A stretch of DNA of 64,000 nt from positions 30,594 to 94,593 of the forward strand of contig PNNB01000079.1 of NCBI GenBank assembly GCA_013823985.1, in the 5' to 3' direction. A program made the position numbers and the translations under genes. The notes under the pieces are model-generated. The model was not told the DNA's origin. It made no database searches and saw only the letters and a program-made list of their open reading frames with translations. Below, piece by piece: positions 26,575 to 35,473 of the stretch. Origin of the DNA: Sphingopyxis sp. (lineage in GTDB: Bacteria > Pseudomonadota > Alphaproteobacteria > Sphingomonadales > Sphingomonadaceae). The stretch's first letter is position 1. Every line of letters begins with the position of its first letter.

Positions 26575-27249
26575 CTACCCCACCATCCCGCTGTCGCGCA
26601 GAGCTTCCTCCATCTGGGCGGCGGCAGTGTCGTACACGCGGGCGCGCAGATTGTGGAGGATGTCGGGCGATGTGGTTTCGGGGGTGCCGCCTTGGAAGGG
26701 CGGGGCAGGGTCATATTCGAGGGAGAGTTGCAGCGTGCGGGCAACATCCTCACCGGCAATCAGCGCGATCAGTTCCAGCGCAAAATCGATGCCCGAAGTC
26801 ACACCGCCTGCCGTCACGACATTCCCGTCGCGCACCACGCGCGCAGCTTGGTGGGTCGCGCCGACCAAGGGCAGCAACTGCGTATATGCCCAATGGCAGG
26901 TCGCGCGCTTGTCCTGAAGCAGACCGGCAACGCCCAGAATGAAGGCGCCGGTACAGACACTGGTGATCCAAGTCGCTTGTGCACCCTGTTGCCGGACAAA
27001 GTCGACCAGCTCCGTATCCGCTACCGCCTGACGGACGCCATGCCCACCGGGCACGCAGATAATGTCCGCAGGTCCGCAATCGGCAAAGCTGGAATTGGGA
27101 ATGATGGAAAAACCGCAGTCGGTCGTGACCGCCTTGCCGTCCTTACTGACAATCTGGACGGTGGACCCCGGCAAACGGGCCAGGAACTGCACGGGCCCGG
27201 CAAAGTCGAGCTGCGTGACATTATCGAAAAGGACAAAGACGATGTTCAT
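26575..27249 (-). CDS. DJ-1/PfpI family protein (isonitrile hydratase-like)
   Basis: A 224-residue class I glutamine-amidotransferase-like protein. FDNVTQLDFAGP near 8-19 and the nucleophile elbow TSVCTGAFILG near 95-105 with the conserved cysteine are visible, followed by CHWAYT. This places it in the DJ-1/PfpI branch that includes isonitrile hydratase and the amidase-like domains of GATase1 AraC regulators, but without a DNA-binding domain. The substrate is not certain. Confidence 0.87.
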   Translation of the reverse strand: MNIVFVLFDNVTQLDFAGPVQFLARLPGSTVQIVSKDGKAVTTDCGFSIIPNSSFADCGPADIICVPGGHGVRQAVADTELVDFVRQQGAQATWITSVCTGAFILGVAGLLQDKRATCHWAYTQLLPLVGATHQAARVVRDGNVVTAGGVTSGIDFALELIALIAGEDVARTLQLSLEYDPAPPFQGGTPETTSPDILHNLRARVYDTAAAQMEEALRDSGMVG

Positions 27250-27284
27250 GGCGCACGGTTAGCGCGCCTGTTCCCAAATGCAAA

Positions 27285-27310
27285 GGGCCGCCGGATTGCT
27301 CCGACGGCCC
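27285..27310 (-). terminator. Terminator after the RcnB-like gene
   Basis: GGGCCG-CGGA pairs with TCCG-CGGCCC (one mismatch) around a four-base loop, with TTT following on the minus strand. It lies 35 bases after the RcnB-like stop and before the DJ-1 gene. Confidence 0.6.
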
Positions 27311-27344
27311 GCATCTACCGATAACATCCCGGGAGGATGAAATG

Positions 27345-27818
27345 TTACCAGTAGAATCCGCGATAGGCACGAACCACGCGTCCGGTCCGGGTGTTTACCA
27401 GCAGCACGTCATTATAGTGACGCACATAGGTCTGGTAACGGCCGGGCTGGGGCAGGCGGTAATTCTGGTAATTGCTGACGCGGTAGCGCGGCGCATAGTA
27501 GCTCGATCCGATGCTCACACCGTCGTTGAACGTGCGGTAACGGAAGGGGGCGTTAAAGCGGCTGCCACGAAAGGCGTTGCGGTTTTTCTGGCGGTAGTCG
27601 CGCCAGTCTTCGCGATATTCCTGTTTCGCGTCGCGGTATTCGCGACGTTCCTCGCGTATATCGCTCCTGTCACCATAACGCTTCGCTTGATTAAGTTCGC
27701 GCTTTTCTTCGCGCACTTCCTGACGGTCGCGTTGCAATTCGCGTGTCTGGGCTTGCGCCACCATGGGGGAGAGGGTGGCGGCGACAGCGGCGACGGTTAT
27801 CAAAAATCTTTTCTTCAT
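27345..27818 (-). CDS. RcnB family exported protein
   Basis: A 157-residue protein starting at 27818 (MKKRFLITVAAVAATLSP) with a signal peptide to about 23. Residues 25-85 are a highly charged Arg/Glu/Asp coiled region with repeated REERREYRDAKQ-type units; about 100-157 is the RcnB domain (RVSNYQNYRLPQPGRYQTYV, DVLLVNTRTGRVVRAYRGFYW). RcnB in E. coli affects nickel/cobalt homeostasis; whether this paralogue does is unknown. Confidence 0.85.
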   Translation of the reverse strand: MKKRFLITVAAVAATLSPMVAQAQTRELQRDRQEVREEKRELNQAKRYGDRSDIREERREYRDAKQEYREDWRDYRQKNRNAFRGSRFNAPFRYRTFNDGVSIGSSYYAPRYRVSNYQNYRLPQPGRYQTYVRHYNDVLLVNTRTGRVVRAYRGFYW

Positions 27819-27939
27819 TGTCTGTCTCCTTGAGAACAACAAACCCCTTTCGGCGTCTGTTGTTCCTTTTTAGGAGGCAGCGTTTGAACCTGCGGAAAAC
27901 AACACGTTCAGAAACAAGACATTAGTGTCGCAAATTGTA

Positions 27940-29124
27940 TCAGATCAATTCGACCGCAAGCGCCGTACCTTCGCCGCCGCCGATGCAGAGCGAGGCGACG
28001 CCGCGGGTTTTGCTGTGACGCTTCAATGCGGCGATCAGCGTGGTGATGATACGTGCACCCGATGCGCCGATGGGGTGGCCCAATGCGGTTGCACCGCCAT
28101 GGACATTGATCTTTTCGTGCGGGATGCCGAGGTCGTGCATGGCGAACATCGCGACGCAGGCAAAGGCTTCGTTGACTTCGAACAGGTCGACATCGGCGAC
28201 TGTCCAGCCCGCCTTGGCAAGGCATTTGGTGATCGCACCGACAGGGGCGGTGGTGAAGGCCGATGGTTCCTGCGCGTGCGCGGCAAAGGCGACGATGCGG
28301 GCGACGGGGGTGTGGCCCTTGGCATCGGCGACCGACTGGCGGGTCAGGACAAGCGCGGCTGCGCCATCGGAGATGGACGAGCTGGTCGCGGCGGTGATGG
28401 TGCCGTCCTTCGCGAAGGCGGGGCGCAGGCCCGGGATCTTGTCAGGCATGCCCTTGCCGGGCTGCTCGTCAGTGTCGACGACGACATCGCCCTTGCGGGT
28501 GGCGACGGTGACGGCGACGATTTCATCCTTGAACGCGCCATCGGCAATCGCGGCCTGCGACCGGCGGAGCGATTCAATTGCATAATTGTCCTGCGCCTCA
28601 CGCGTCAGTTGATATTCGTTGGCGGTGTCCTGCGCGAAAGTGCCCATGGCGCGGCCTGCTTCATAGGCATCTTCCAGACCGTCGAGGAACATATGGTCAT
28701 AGGCGGTGTCATGGCCGATGCGCGCACCGCTGCGGTGCTTTTTCAGAAGATAGGGCGCGTTGGTCATGCTTTCCATGCCGCCGGCGATGACATAGTCGAC
28801 CGATCCGGCTGCCAGCGCTTCGCTGCCCATGATGACGGTCTGCATGCCCGAACCGCACACCTTGTTCACGGTGGTGGCCTGAACCGACTTGGGCAGGCCC
28901 GCCTTAAGTGCTGCCTGACGGGCAGGGGCCTGACCCAATCCGGCGGGCAGAACGCAGCCCATATAGATCCGCTCGATATCCGCGCCGTCGACACCGGCCC
29001 GCTCGACCGCCGCCTTGACCGCCGTGGCGCCAAGATCGGTTGCGGCCACATCCGCAAGCACGCCTTGCATACCACCCATGGGTGTGCGGGCGTAGGACAG
29101 GATAACGACGGGATCGGTGGACAT
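27940..29124 (-). CDS. Acetyl-CoA C-acyltransferase (thiolase)
   Basis: Condenses or cleaves acyl-CoA thioesters. The 394-residue protein has all three thiolase signatures: NKVCGSGMQTVIMG with the acylated cysteine near 90, NVHGGATALGHPIGASGAR near 340-358 with the catalytic histidine, and CIGGGEGTALAVE at the end with the second cysteine. It may serve beta-oxidation or polyhydroxyalkanoate synthesis. It diverges from the HTH regulator, and two palindromes lie between them, so it may share control. Confidence 0.94.
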   Translation of the reverse strand: MSTDPVVILSYARTPMGGMQGVLADVAATDLGATAVKAAVERAGVDGADIERIYMGCVLPAGLGQAPARQAALKAGLPKSVQATTVNKVCGSGMQTVIMGSEALAAGSVDYVIAGGMESMTNAPYLLKKHRSGARIGHDTAYDHMFLDGLEDAYEAGRAMGTFAQDTANEYQLTREAQDNYAIESLRRSQAAIADGAFKDEIVAVTVATRKGDVVVDTDEQPGKGMPDKIPGLRPAFAKDGTITAATSSSISDGAAALVLTRQSVADAKGHTPVARIVAFAAHAQEPSAFTTAPVGAITKCLAKAGWTVADVDLFEVNEAFACVAMFAMHDLGIPHEKINVHGGATALGHPIGASGARIITTLIAALKRHSKTRGVASLCIGGGEGTALAVELI

Positions 29125-29209
29125 GGCAGAATCCTTATTTTGACAGAAAAGCTGGCGCTTCCATAAATGCTACGCACCTTGCTTGCAATGCGCCTTGGTG
29201 CGAAAGCGG

Positions 29210-29264
29210 CCTGTAAAGAGCTCTTGACAGGCTGACTCGCGCCCTGTAAAGAGCTCTTTACAGG
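29210..29264. promoter_or_regulatory. Pair of 22-bp palindromic operators
   Basis: Two copies of a palindrome: 29210-29231 (one mismatch) and 29243-29264 (perfect; half-site CCTGTAAAGAG and its reverse complement). Centres are 33 bases apart, about three helical turns on one face of DNA. The first copy contains TTGACA (29224-29229), a possible -35 box, and the second covers the expected -10/start region of the HTH gene. This fits autoregulation by the HTH protein, possibly with the divergent thiolase. Confidence 0.7.
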
Positions 29265-29277
29265 AAGGGCCGGTGAT

Positions 29278-29493
29278 TTGGAAAGTCGATTACGGGAAAT
29301 TCGCGAGACCAAGGGCTGGAGTCAGGGCGAGCTGGCGCGGAAACTGGGTGTTTCGCGCCAGACGATCAATGCCGTCGAAACCGACAAATATGACCCAAGC
29401 CTCCCGCTCGCGCTGCGCATGTCGAAGCTGTTCGGGATGCCCGTATGCGACATTTTCATCGACCACTGGCAACCGCAGGAGGACGCAGAATGA
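29278..29493 (+). CDS. Small XRE-type helix-turn-helix regulator
   Basis: A 71-residue protein consisting of little more than an XRE helix-turn-helix: RLREIRETKGWSQGELARKL then VSRQTINAVETDKYDPSLPL, the YozG/Cro-like small regulator type. The start codon is TTG at 29278 with AGGAAGGGCC upstream at about 10 bases. Its stop overlaps the next gene as ATGA (29490-29493). The two strong palindromes directly upstream are its likely operators. Such regulators are often paired with a membrane protein. Confidence 0.85.
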   Translation: MESRLREIRETKGWSQGELARKLGVSRQTINAVETDKYDPSLPLALRMSKLFGMPVCDIFIDHWQPQEDAE

Positions 29494-30131
29494 CAAGCGA
29501 AGCAACGGCGCAGGCCGGCAAAACCAAGAAGATGGTGCTGCAGATGATCGGCGGCGGCATTGCCGGGGGCACCGGCATGATCGGGCTCAACCATTTTCTG
29601 TCGCTCAACACGCTGGGGATCGACCGGCTAATATTGGCGGCGATTGGCTTCATCTATGTGATGACCGGCCTGATCGTCCTGACCGGCAGCCTCATGCCGA
29701 AAATGGGCGCGAAGATGCTCAATGTCAGTGATGAGGAAGACTTGCTTGAACAGCGGGAGATATTGCTGGGCTCCAGTCTCATGCTTTTGACCTTCGGCGT
29801 GGCGCAGATCATGTTGGTGCTCTCGGGCGACGGCAAGATGTTTCCCGGCTGGGCAGGCGCTGGTGCGATGCTGCTGTCCATGCTGTTCGGGTCCGCCATC
29901 TGGATCCGCGACCGCCACCGTTATGACGAGATGATGATGAAATTGTCGCTCGATGCGAGCTTCATCTGCTTTTGCGGGCTGTGGCTTGTTCTGGTTCCAT
30001 GGGGCTGTCTGGCGATGACGGGTCTGTCTGCGGCACCAAGCGCAACCGCGATCGTGGCGCTTTTCTCCGGCGGCTATTTGCTGTCCAGCGTCGTGGCCGC
30101 TGATCGGGTCGGATTGCTCGCGCCGAAATAG
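29490..30131 (+). CDS. Multi-pass membrane protein coupled to the HTH regulator
   Basis: A 213-residue protein starting MTSEATAQAGKTKKMVLQMI at 29490, overlapping the regulator stop. It has about six hydrophobic helices (roughly 18-38, 43-65, 90-112, 118-137, 155-178, 185-205). I do not recognise a named domain. The tight overlap implies translational coupling with the XRE regulator, an arrangement seen with DUF-type membrane proteins in sphingomonads. Function unknown. Confidence 0.8.
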   Translation: MTSEATAQAGKTKKMVLQMIGGGIAGGTGMIGLNHFLSLNTLGIDRLILAAIGFIYVMTGLIVLTGSLMPKMGAKMLNVSDEEDLLEQREILLGSSLMLLTFGVAQIMLVLSGDGKMFPGWAGAGAMLLSMLFGSAIWIRDRHRYDEMMMKLSLDASFICFCGLWLVLVPWGCLAMTGLSAAPSATAIVALFSGGYLLSSVVAADRVGLLAPK

Positions 30132-30206
30132 GTCCTATTCCATTGCATTCTCCCGCCTTGCCGTTAATCAGTCGATTAACAGCGAGACGCGAGCCAGGAG
30201 AGAGCG

Positions 30207-31628
30207 ATGACCAAGGATATGCAAGCCATTTTGGAAAAGCAGCGCGCAAGTTTTACCGCTGCGCTTCCCGAACCCATGTCGGTGCGGCGGGACCGGATTG
30301 ACCGGGCGATTGCCTTGCTGGTCGACCATGCCGAAGATTTCGCCAAGGCGGTGTCCGCCGACTTCGGCCATCGCAGCCGGGAACAGACGCTGATGACCGA
30401 CATCATGCCCTCGGTCAGCGCGATGAAGCATGCCAAAAAGCATTTCGAAAGCTGGGCGCGCGGCGAAAAGCGCAAGCCGACCTTTCCGCTCGGCCTGCTG
30501 GGGGCGAAAGCCGAGGTCGTTTATCAACCCAAGGGCGTGGTCGGCGTTGTTGCGCCGTGGAACTTCCCTGTGGGCATGGTAATGGTGCCGATGGCGGGCA
30601 TACTGGCGGCGGGTAATCGCGCAATGGTCAAGCCGTCCGAATATACCGAGCGCGTATCGGCGCTGTTTGAAGAGGTCGTACCCAAATATTTCGCCGAAGA
30701 GGAAATGGCCGTCTTCACCGGCGATGCCGAGGTGGGCATGGCCTTCTCCAAGCTGGCCTTCGACCATATGATCTTTACCGGCGCAACCGGTGTTGGCCGC
30801 CATATCATGCGGGCTGCGGCGGACAATCTGGTTCCGGTTACACTCGAACTGGGCGGCAAGTCGCCCACGATCATCGGGCGCAGTGCCGACAAGAAAAAGG
30901 CAGGAGAGCGGATTGCGCTCGGCAAGATGATGAACGCCGGACAAATCTGTCTCGCCCCCGACTATCTTCTGGTCCCCTCGGATCAGGAAGGTGACGTGAT
31001 CGACGCGGTCAAGGCGGGCGTGACCGCGCAATATCCCAAGCTGTTGCACAATGACGATTACACCTCGGTCGTGAACGGCCGCAATTATGAGCGGCTGCAG
31101 GGCTATCTGGCCGACGCACGCGAAAAGGGTGCGGAACTGATCGAGGTCAATCCGGCGGGCGAAGACTTTGCCTCGTCCAACGGTAACAAGATGCCGCTGA
31201 CCATCGTGCGCAACGTGACCGATGATATGAAGGTGATGCAGGAGGAAATCTTCGGCCCGATCCTGCCGGTGATGACCTATTCGTCGATGGACGAGGCGAT
31301 CGATTATGTGAACGCGCATGACCGTCCGCTCGGTCTTTATTATTTCGGCAGCGACAAGGCGGAGGAAGACCGCGTGCTGTCGCGCACCATATCGGGCGGG
31401 GTGACGGTCAATGATGTGATCTTCCACAACGCGATGGAAGACCTGCCCTTTGGCGGAGTCGGCCCGTCGGGTATGGGCAATTATCACGGGCAGGACGGTT
31501 TCAAAACCTTCAGCCATATGCGCGCCGTCTATCGCCAGACCGGCGTGGATGTCGCCGGCATCGGCGGGTTCAAGGCCCCCTATGGCAAGGCGACGCACAA
31601 GACATTGGCCAAGGAATTGAAGAAATAA
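30207..31628 (+). CDS. Coniferyl aldehyde dehydrogenase family protein
   Basis: NAD(P)-dependent aldehyde oxidation. The 473-residue protein has PKGVVGVVAPWNFP near 110-123, the glutamate motif LELGGKSPTI near 213-222 and the cysteine motif NAGQICLAPDY near 246-256. The sequence belongs to the short aldehyde dehydrogenase branch containing CalB (coniferyl aldehyde dehydrogenase) and fatty aldehyde dehydrogenases, so the physiological aldehyde is uncertain. GAGAGA precedes the start. It stands alone between the membrane protein and tRNA-Leu. Confidence 0.9.
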   Translation: MTKDMQAILEKQRASFTAALPEPMSVRRDRIDRAIALLVDHAEDFAKAVSADFGHRSREQTLMTDIMPSVSAMKHAKKHFESWARGEKRKPTFPLGLLGAKAEVVYQPKGVVGVVAPWNFPVGMVMVPMAGILAAGNRAMVKPSEYTERVSALFEEVVPKYFAEEEMAVFTGDAEVGMAFSKLAFDHMIFTGATGVGRHIMRAAADNLVPVTLELGGKSPTIIGRSADKKKAGERIALGKMMNAGQICLAPDYLLVPSDQEGDVIDAVKAGVTAQYPKLLHNDDYTSVVNGRNYERLQGYLADAREKGAELIEVNPAGEDFASSNGNKMPLTIVRNVTDDMKVMQEEIFGPILPVMTYSSMDEAIDYVNAHDRPLGLYYFGSDKAEEDRVLSRTISGGVTVNDVIFHNAMEDLPFGGVGPSGMGNYHGQDGFKTFSHMRAVYRQTGVDVAGIGGFKAPYGKATHKTLAKELKK

Positions 31629-31701
31629 GGATAGGCTTGCATCCGGACGGAGGCTCGGTTAGAGGGGCCTCCGCTTCGAAGGGTCCGCCCCGACAAGCTG
31701 T

Positions 31702-31786
31702 GCCCCAGTGGTGGAATTGGTAGACGCGCTGGACTCAAAATCCTGTTCCGAAAGGAGTGCCCGTTCGAGTCGGGCCTGGGGCACCA
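31702..31786 (+). tRNA. tRNA-Leu (anticodon CAA)
   Basis: An 85-base class II tRNA including encoded CCA. The acceptor stem GCCCCAG pairs with CTGGGGC in all seven positions; the D-loop has TGGTAGACGC, the anticodon loop is CTCAAAA with CAA, there is a variable arm, and the T-arm holds GTTCGAGTC. It decodes UUG. The 3' end is followed by ordinary sequence, and I see no integrase or tRNA-end duplication. Confidence 0.96.
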
Positions 31787-31901
31787 TCTTCTCAACATTC
31801 AGATGCCGCCCAGCTGTCCTTAAAGGACCGACTTCGTCCGTCGGGTGGGCACCATTTATAATTGCAATTGCAACCATCTGCTCTACATGCCGTAGCGCCA
31901 G

Positions 31902-33257
31902 ATGACCCAACATTTCAGCATCACGGATTTGTTCACCATCGGTATCGGGCCATCGAGTTCGCATACCGTCGGCCCGATGCGCGCCGCGCGGGATTTTGCG
32001 GAGCGGGCTCTGGAGAGGCCGGATGTCGGGCAGATATTGTGCGAGCTTTATGGCTCGCTGGCGCTGACGGGACATGGCCACGCAACGGATACCGCGATTC
32101 TGCTCGGGCTTGCCGGGCATAGTCCGGAGGGTGTGTGCCCTGACTCGATTGCGGGCTTTGTTGCCGATATCCGCCATGCCGACCGGCTGATGCTGGCGGG
32201 CAGGGTGGACATTCCCTTTGTCGAAACGCATCATCTGCTGTTCCGCAAGGGCGAGTTTTTGCCGGGCCACGCCAATGCGATGCGCTTTACCGCGACCTAT
32301 GGGGACGGTTCGGAATATAGCGAAACCTATTTCTCGATCGGCGGCGGGGCCATTGCGCGGGAGGGGGCCGATGCGGCGCGGACCAATTTCACGTTGGCGC
32401 ATCCCTTTGGCTCGGGCGAAGAATTGCTGGCGATCGGCGCAGCGACAGGCCTGAATTTCGGGGCGATTGTCGAGGCGAATGAAGCTGCCTGGCGCGACAC
32501 GGCGGAGACGCATGCCTTTATCGATGCGGTGCGGGGTGCGATGCTTGACTGCGTGGCGCGCGGTATGGCGCATGATGGCGTTCTGCCCGGCGGGCTGAAT
32601 GTCAAACGCCGCGCCAAATGCCTGCACGAACGGTTGGTAGCCCGCGGGCCGCGCAGCGATCCGTCGACGGTGTTCGAGTGGGTCAGCCTCTGGGCGCTGG
32701 CCGTGAACGAAGAAAATGCCGCCGGTGGCCGCGTCGTCACAGCGCCCACCAATGGTGCGGCGGGCGTCATTCCGGCGGTGCTGAAATATTATGAAGTCTT
32801 TACCGCCAACCCGACGCCGGAGGGCAGCCGCCTTTTGCTGACTACAGCCACGGCTATCGGCTTTCTCTACAAGACCAATGCATCCATCTCGGCGGCGGAA
32901 ATGGGCTGTCAGGGGGAAGTGGGCGTGGCTTGTTCCATGGCGGCGGCTGGTCTTGCGGCGGCGCTGGGCGGGACCAATGCCCAAGTTGAAAATGCCGCCG
33001 AAATCGGGATGGAGCATAATCTCGGCCTGACCTGCGACCCCATTGGCGGGCTGGTGCAGATCCCCTGCATCGAACGCAACACCATGGGCGCGATCAAGGC
33101 AATCAACGCGGCCTATCTGGCCCTGCAGGGTGACGGTGCGCATATCGTCAGCCTCGACGCGGTGATCGAAACCATGCGCCAGACGGGCGAGGATATGCGC
33201 TCCAAATATAAGGAAACCAGCTTGGGCGGTCTCGCCGTCAATGTTGTGGAATGCTGA
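31902..33257 (+). CDS. sdaA: L-serine ammonia-lyase (single-chain, 4Fe-4S)
   Basis: Deaminates L-serine to pyruvate. The 451-residue protein joins the beta and alpha domains: GIGPSSSHTVGPMRAARDF near 14-32, then APTNGAAGVIPAVL, and cysteines in AEMGCQGEVGVACSMAAAG and GLTCDPIGGLVQIPCIERN that hold the iron-sulfur cluster. No clear ribosome site precedes the ATG. It is convergent with the SDR gene. Confidence 0.94.
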   Translation: MTQHFSITDLFTIGIGPSSSHTVGPMRAARDFAERALERPDVGQILCELYGSLALTGHGHATDTAILLGLAGHSPEGVCPDSIAGFVADIRHADRLMLAGRVDIPFVETHHLLFRKGEFLPGHANAMRFTATYGDGSEYSETYFSIGGGAIAREGADAARTNFTLAHPFGSGEELLAIGAATGLNFGAIVEANEAAWRDTAETHAFIDAVRGAMLDCVARGMAHDGVLPGGLNVKRRAKCLHERLVARGPRSDPSTVFEWVSLWALAVNEENAAGGRVVTAPTNGAAGVIPAVLKYYEVFTANPTPEGSRLLLTTATAIGFLYKTNASISAAEMGCQGEVGVACSMAAAGLAAALGGTNAQVENAAEIGMEHNLGLTCDPIGGLVQIPCIERNTMGAIKAINAAYLALQGDGAHIVSLDAVIETMRQTGEDMRSKYKETSLGGLAVNVVEC

Positions 33258-33260
33258 TCC

Positions 33261-33983
33261 CTAGAATTTGATCATCACCTTGCGCGCCAACGCGGGCGAG
33301 ATCGAATAGACCATCTTCAACAGCTTCACCATGCCGACATTGGCTTCCGCACTGTTGCTTTCAATGGCATCGACGATCTGTGCCGCGCAATCGGGCGCCG
33401 ACATCTTGTTTCCGCCGAGCCGCCCGCGCGTCATCGCGGTGTCGACCACCGGCGGCAGCGCTTCGATGACATGGACGTTGGACTCGCGCAGATTGTACCG
33501 CAATGCCTGCGTAAAGCTGCGCAGGCCTGCCTTGCTCGCGCAATAGACGGGACCACCGGCGCGTGGGGCGATGGCAAGGCCGGAGGTGACGTTGACAATC
33601 GTCGCTTCGGGCCGCGCCAGCAGACCGGGCAACAAGTGGCCGATCAGGTGGATGGGGGCGTTCAGGTTCAGGAAAAAGGCCTTGTCGGTCAGCGCAAGGT
33701 CCAAGGGCTCGCCGGGGCCGAAATTCCCGCTCATCCCGGCATTGTTCACCAATATGTCGAGCGGTCGTGCGTCCAGCGTCTTGACCAGATCAAGGCATCC
33801 GGCGGCGTTCGACAGATCGGCCGGTATCGCTTCAAAACCCTCACCCCGGGCGGAGGCGAGCAGTTCTTCGCGCCGGCTGCAGACGATGACATTTGCCCCC
33901 TTGCGCTGCAAAAGCCGCGCGATTTCAAGCCCGATTCCGTCCGTCCCGCCCGTTACAAGCGCGGTTTTACCCTGGATATGCAT
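33261..33983 (-). CDS. Short-chain dehydrogenase/reductase (DltE-like)
   Basis: An NAD(P)-dependent oxidoreductase of 240 residues from the ATG at 33983 (MHIQGKTALVTGGTDGIGLE). The Rossmann motif TGGTDGIG and the catalytic PVYCASKAGLRSF (Tyr-x-x-x-Lys) are present, with NNAG near 85. The longer open frame to 34076 has no support. It resembles DltE-type SDRs; the substrate is unknown. Confidence 0.88.
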   Translation of the reverse strand: MHIQGKTALVTGGTDGIGLEIARLLQRKGANVIVCSRREELLASARGEGFEAIPADLSNAAGCLDLVKTLDARPLDILVNNAGMSGNFGPGEPLDLALTDKAFFLNLNAPIHLIGHLLPGLLARPEATIVNVTSGLAIAPRAGGPVYCASKAGLRSFTQALRYNLRESNVHVIEALPPVVDTAMTRGRLGGNKMSAPDCAAQIVDAIESNSAEANVGMVKLLKMVYSISPALARKVMIKF

Positions 33984-34097
33984 AGCTAACCTCCCCACCA
34001 AATTCCGCATCATGGCCAGAAAACTGGCGATATGATGTCCCGTCCCTACCCGCATTATAGATAGGTTTTTACGCACATTTGAAACCGGTTTTTTGCT

Positions 34098-35075
34098 CTA
34101 GGGGAGCAGCACGGTCGACCCCGTTGTCTTCCGCGCTTCCAGATCGCGATGGGCCTCCGCCGCGTGTTCGAGGGGGTAACGCTGCCCCACTGTCATTTTG
34201 AGGGTGCCCTGCCGCAACATCGCAAACACCCGCTGCGCGCCTGCGGCCCGTTCATCAGCCTGCTTGTAATAGTCGAACAGGGTCGGGCGGGTCACAAAGA
34301 GCGAACCCTTTGCTGCCAATATCCCCAGATTGACGCCGTTGACTGCGCCGCTGGCATTGCCATAGCTCGCGATCATGCCGCGCCGCGCCGTGGAGTCGAG
34401 CGACGCATTCCATGTTGCTTGCCCCACGCCATCAAAACACACTTCGGCGCCTTTGCCGTCGGTAAGGGCCCGCACCTGCTGCGCAACATCTTCGGTGCCG
34501 TAGAGGATGACATGGTCCGCACCCGCGGCGCGGGCCAGATCGGCTTTTTCCTCCGTGCTGACCGTGCCGATGACCCGGGCGCCGACATGCTTGAGCCATT
34601 GGACGAGCAACAGCCCAACGCCACCGGCGGCAGCGTGGACGACCACGTCCCAGCCCGGCTGCACCCGTGCGCATCGTTCCACCAGAAATTCGGTGGTGCA
34701 GCCTTTCAACAGGCCGGCGGCGGCAAGGGCGTCGTCAATATCGTCTGGAAGGGTGAACAAGGAGCTGGCCGCAACAATGCGGGCGGTGGCGTAGGCCCCA
34801 AGCGCGGGGCCGAAGGTCGCCACGCGGTCGCCGACCTGCAATCCGTCGACGTCGTCGCCGACCGCTTCGACAACGCCCGCCGCCTCGACGCCGAGGCCCG
34901 ACGGCAGCGGCACGGGGTAGAGCCCGCTGCGATGGTAGGTGTCGATATAGTTGAGGCCAACCGCCGTGTTGCGCATCCGCACTTCGCCCGGACCGGGCGG
35001 GGGCAACTCGACTTCGGCCCACTGGATGACTTCGGGGCCACCGGTCTGTTCGAAATGTGCCTTTTTAACGATCAT
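34098..35075 (-). CDS. NADPH:quinone oxidoreductase, zinc-type MDR family
   Basis: A 325-residue medium-chain reductase from the ATG at 35075 (MIVKKAHFEQTGGPEVIQW), with AGAGG 6 bases upstream; upstream in-frame ATGs at 35093 and 35108 are less likely. GLNYIDTYHRSGLYP near 47-61 and the nucleotide site HAAAGGVGLLLVQW near 142-155 match the quinone oxidoreductase (QOR/crystallin) branch, without zinc ligands. Likely reduces quinones or enones. Confidence 0.91.
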   Translation of the reverse strand: MIVKKAHFEQTGGPEVIQWAEVELPPPGPGEVRMRNTAVGLNYIDTYHRSGLYPVPLPSGLGVEAAGVVEAVGDDVDGLQVGDRVATFGPALGAYATARIVAASSLFTLPDDIDDALAAAGLLKGCTTEFLVERCARVQPGWDVVVHAAAGGVGLLLVQWLKHVGARVIGTVSTEEKADLARAAGADHVILYGTEDVAQQVRALTDGKGAEVCFDGVGQATWNASLDSTARRGMIASYGNASGAVNGVNLGILAAKGSLFVTRPTLFDYYKQADERAAGAQRVFAMLRQGTLKMTVGQRYPLEHAAEAHRDLEARKTTGSTVLLP

Positions 35076-35231
35076 CTGGGGCCTCTCTTTCATCGTTTGA
35101 CCACGCACTGCGGGTGACCATGGTTAACAGGACAGTAAGGAGTGTAACAGTTCGGGACAATGCCCCTAGGCACCCGAATTAACCATATTTGCGCATGGCC
35201 ATAATCCCTAACAAAACGTTAACGTGTGACT

Positions 35232-35423
35232 ATGTTGAAAAGAAAACTCGTCTGTCGCAACGAAGCCGCCCGCCATCCCTTCCGCCGGATGCTGCCGCCT
35301 CCCGTCCTTGATGCCACGCTCACCATGCCGCAGCCATCGCGCTGGTGGCGCAAGGAAGACACGCATCTGTTCATGCTGAGCTTCAGCGCCTTCTTTGTGG
35401 CGATCAGCAGCTTTATTTTTTGA
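35232..35423 (+). CDS. Small protein with C-terminal membrane helix
   Basis: A 63-residue protein (or 65 if GTG at 35226 is used) that starts MLKRKLVCRN... after ATG and is basic and Pro/Arg-rich, with WWRKED in the middle and a hydrophobic C-terminus FMLSFSAFFVAISSFIF. It looks like a small single-pass inner membrane protein. No family is recognised. No strong ribosome site is seen, so gene status is moderately supported by its membrane-type end. Confidence 0.5.
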   Translation: MLKRKLVCRNEAARHPFRRMLPPPVLDATLTMPQPSRWWRKEDTHLFMLSFSAFFVAISSFIF

Positions 35424-35473
35424 ACCCGTCTCTAGGTTTTTGGACGAACCAAATGGTGTCCAGCAACCAATGG

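Noticed and set aside
26337..26759. 140-residue minus frame over the palindromic repeat
   Set aside because: Covers the repeat element and the DJ-1 gene in another frame; no ribosome site or domain.
27925..29166. 413-residue plus-strand frame opposite thiolase
   Set aside because: Antisense shadow; thiolase motifs are complete on the minus strand.
30168..31598. 476-residue minus-strand frame opposite the aldehyde dehydrogenase
   Set aside because: His/Arg-rich antisense shadow without domain.
31702..31901. tRNA-Leu as an integration site for an island
   Set aside because: No integrase or duplicated tRNA 3' end nearby; flanking genes are ordinary chromosomal genes.
31659..33143. 494-residue minus-strand frame opposite sdaA and tRNA-Leu
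   Set aside because: Antisense shadow that also crosses a tRNA gene.
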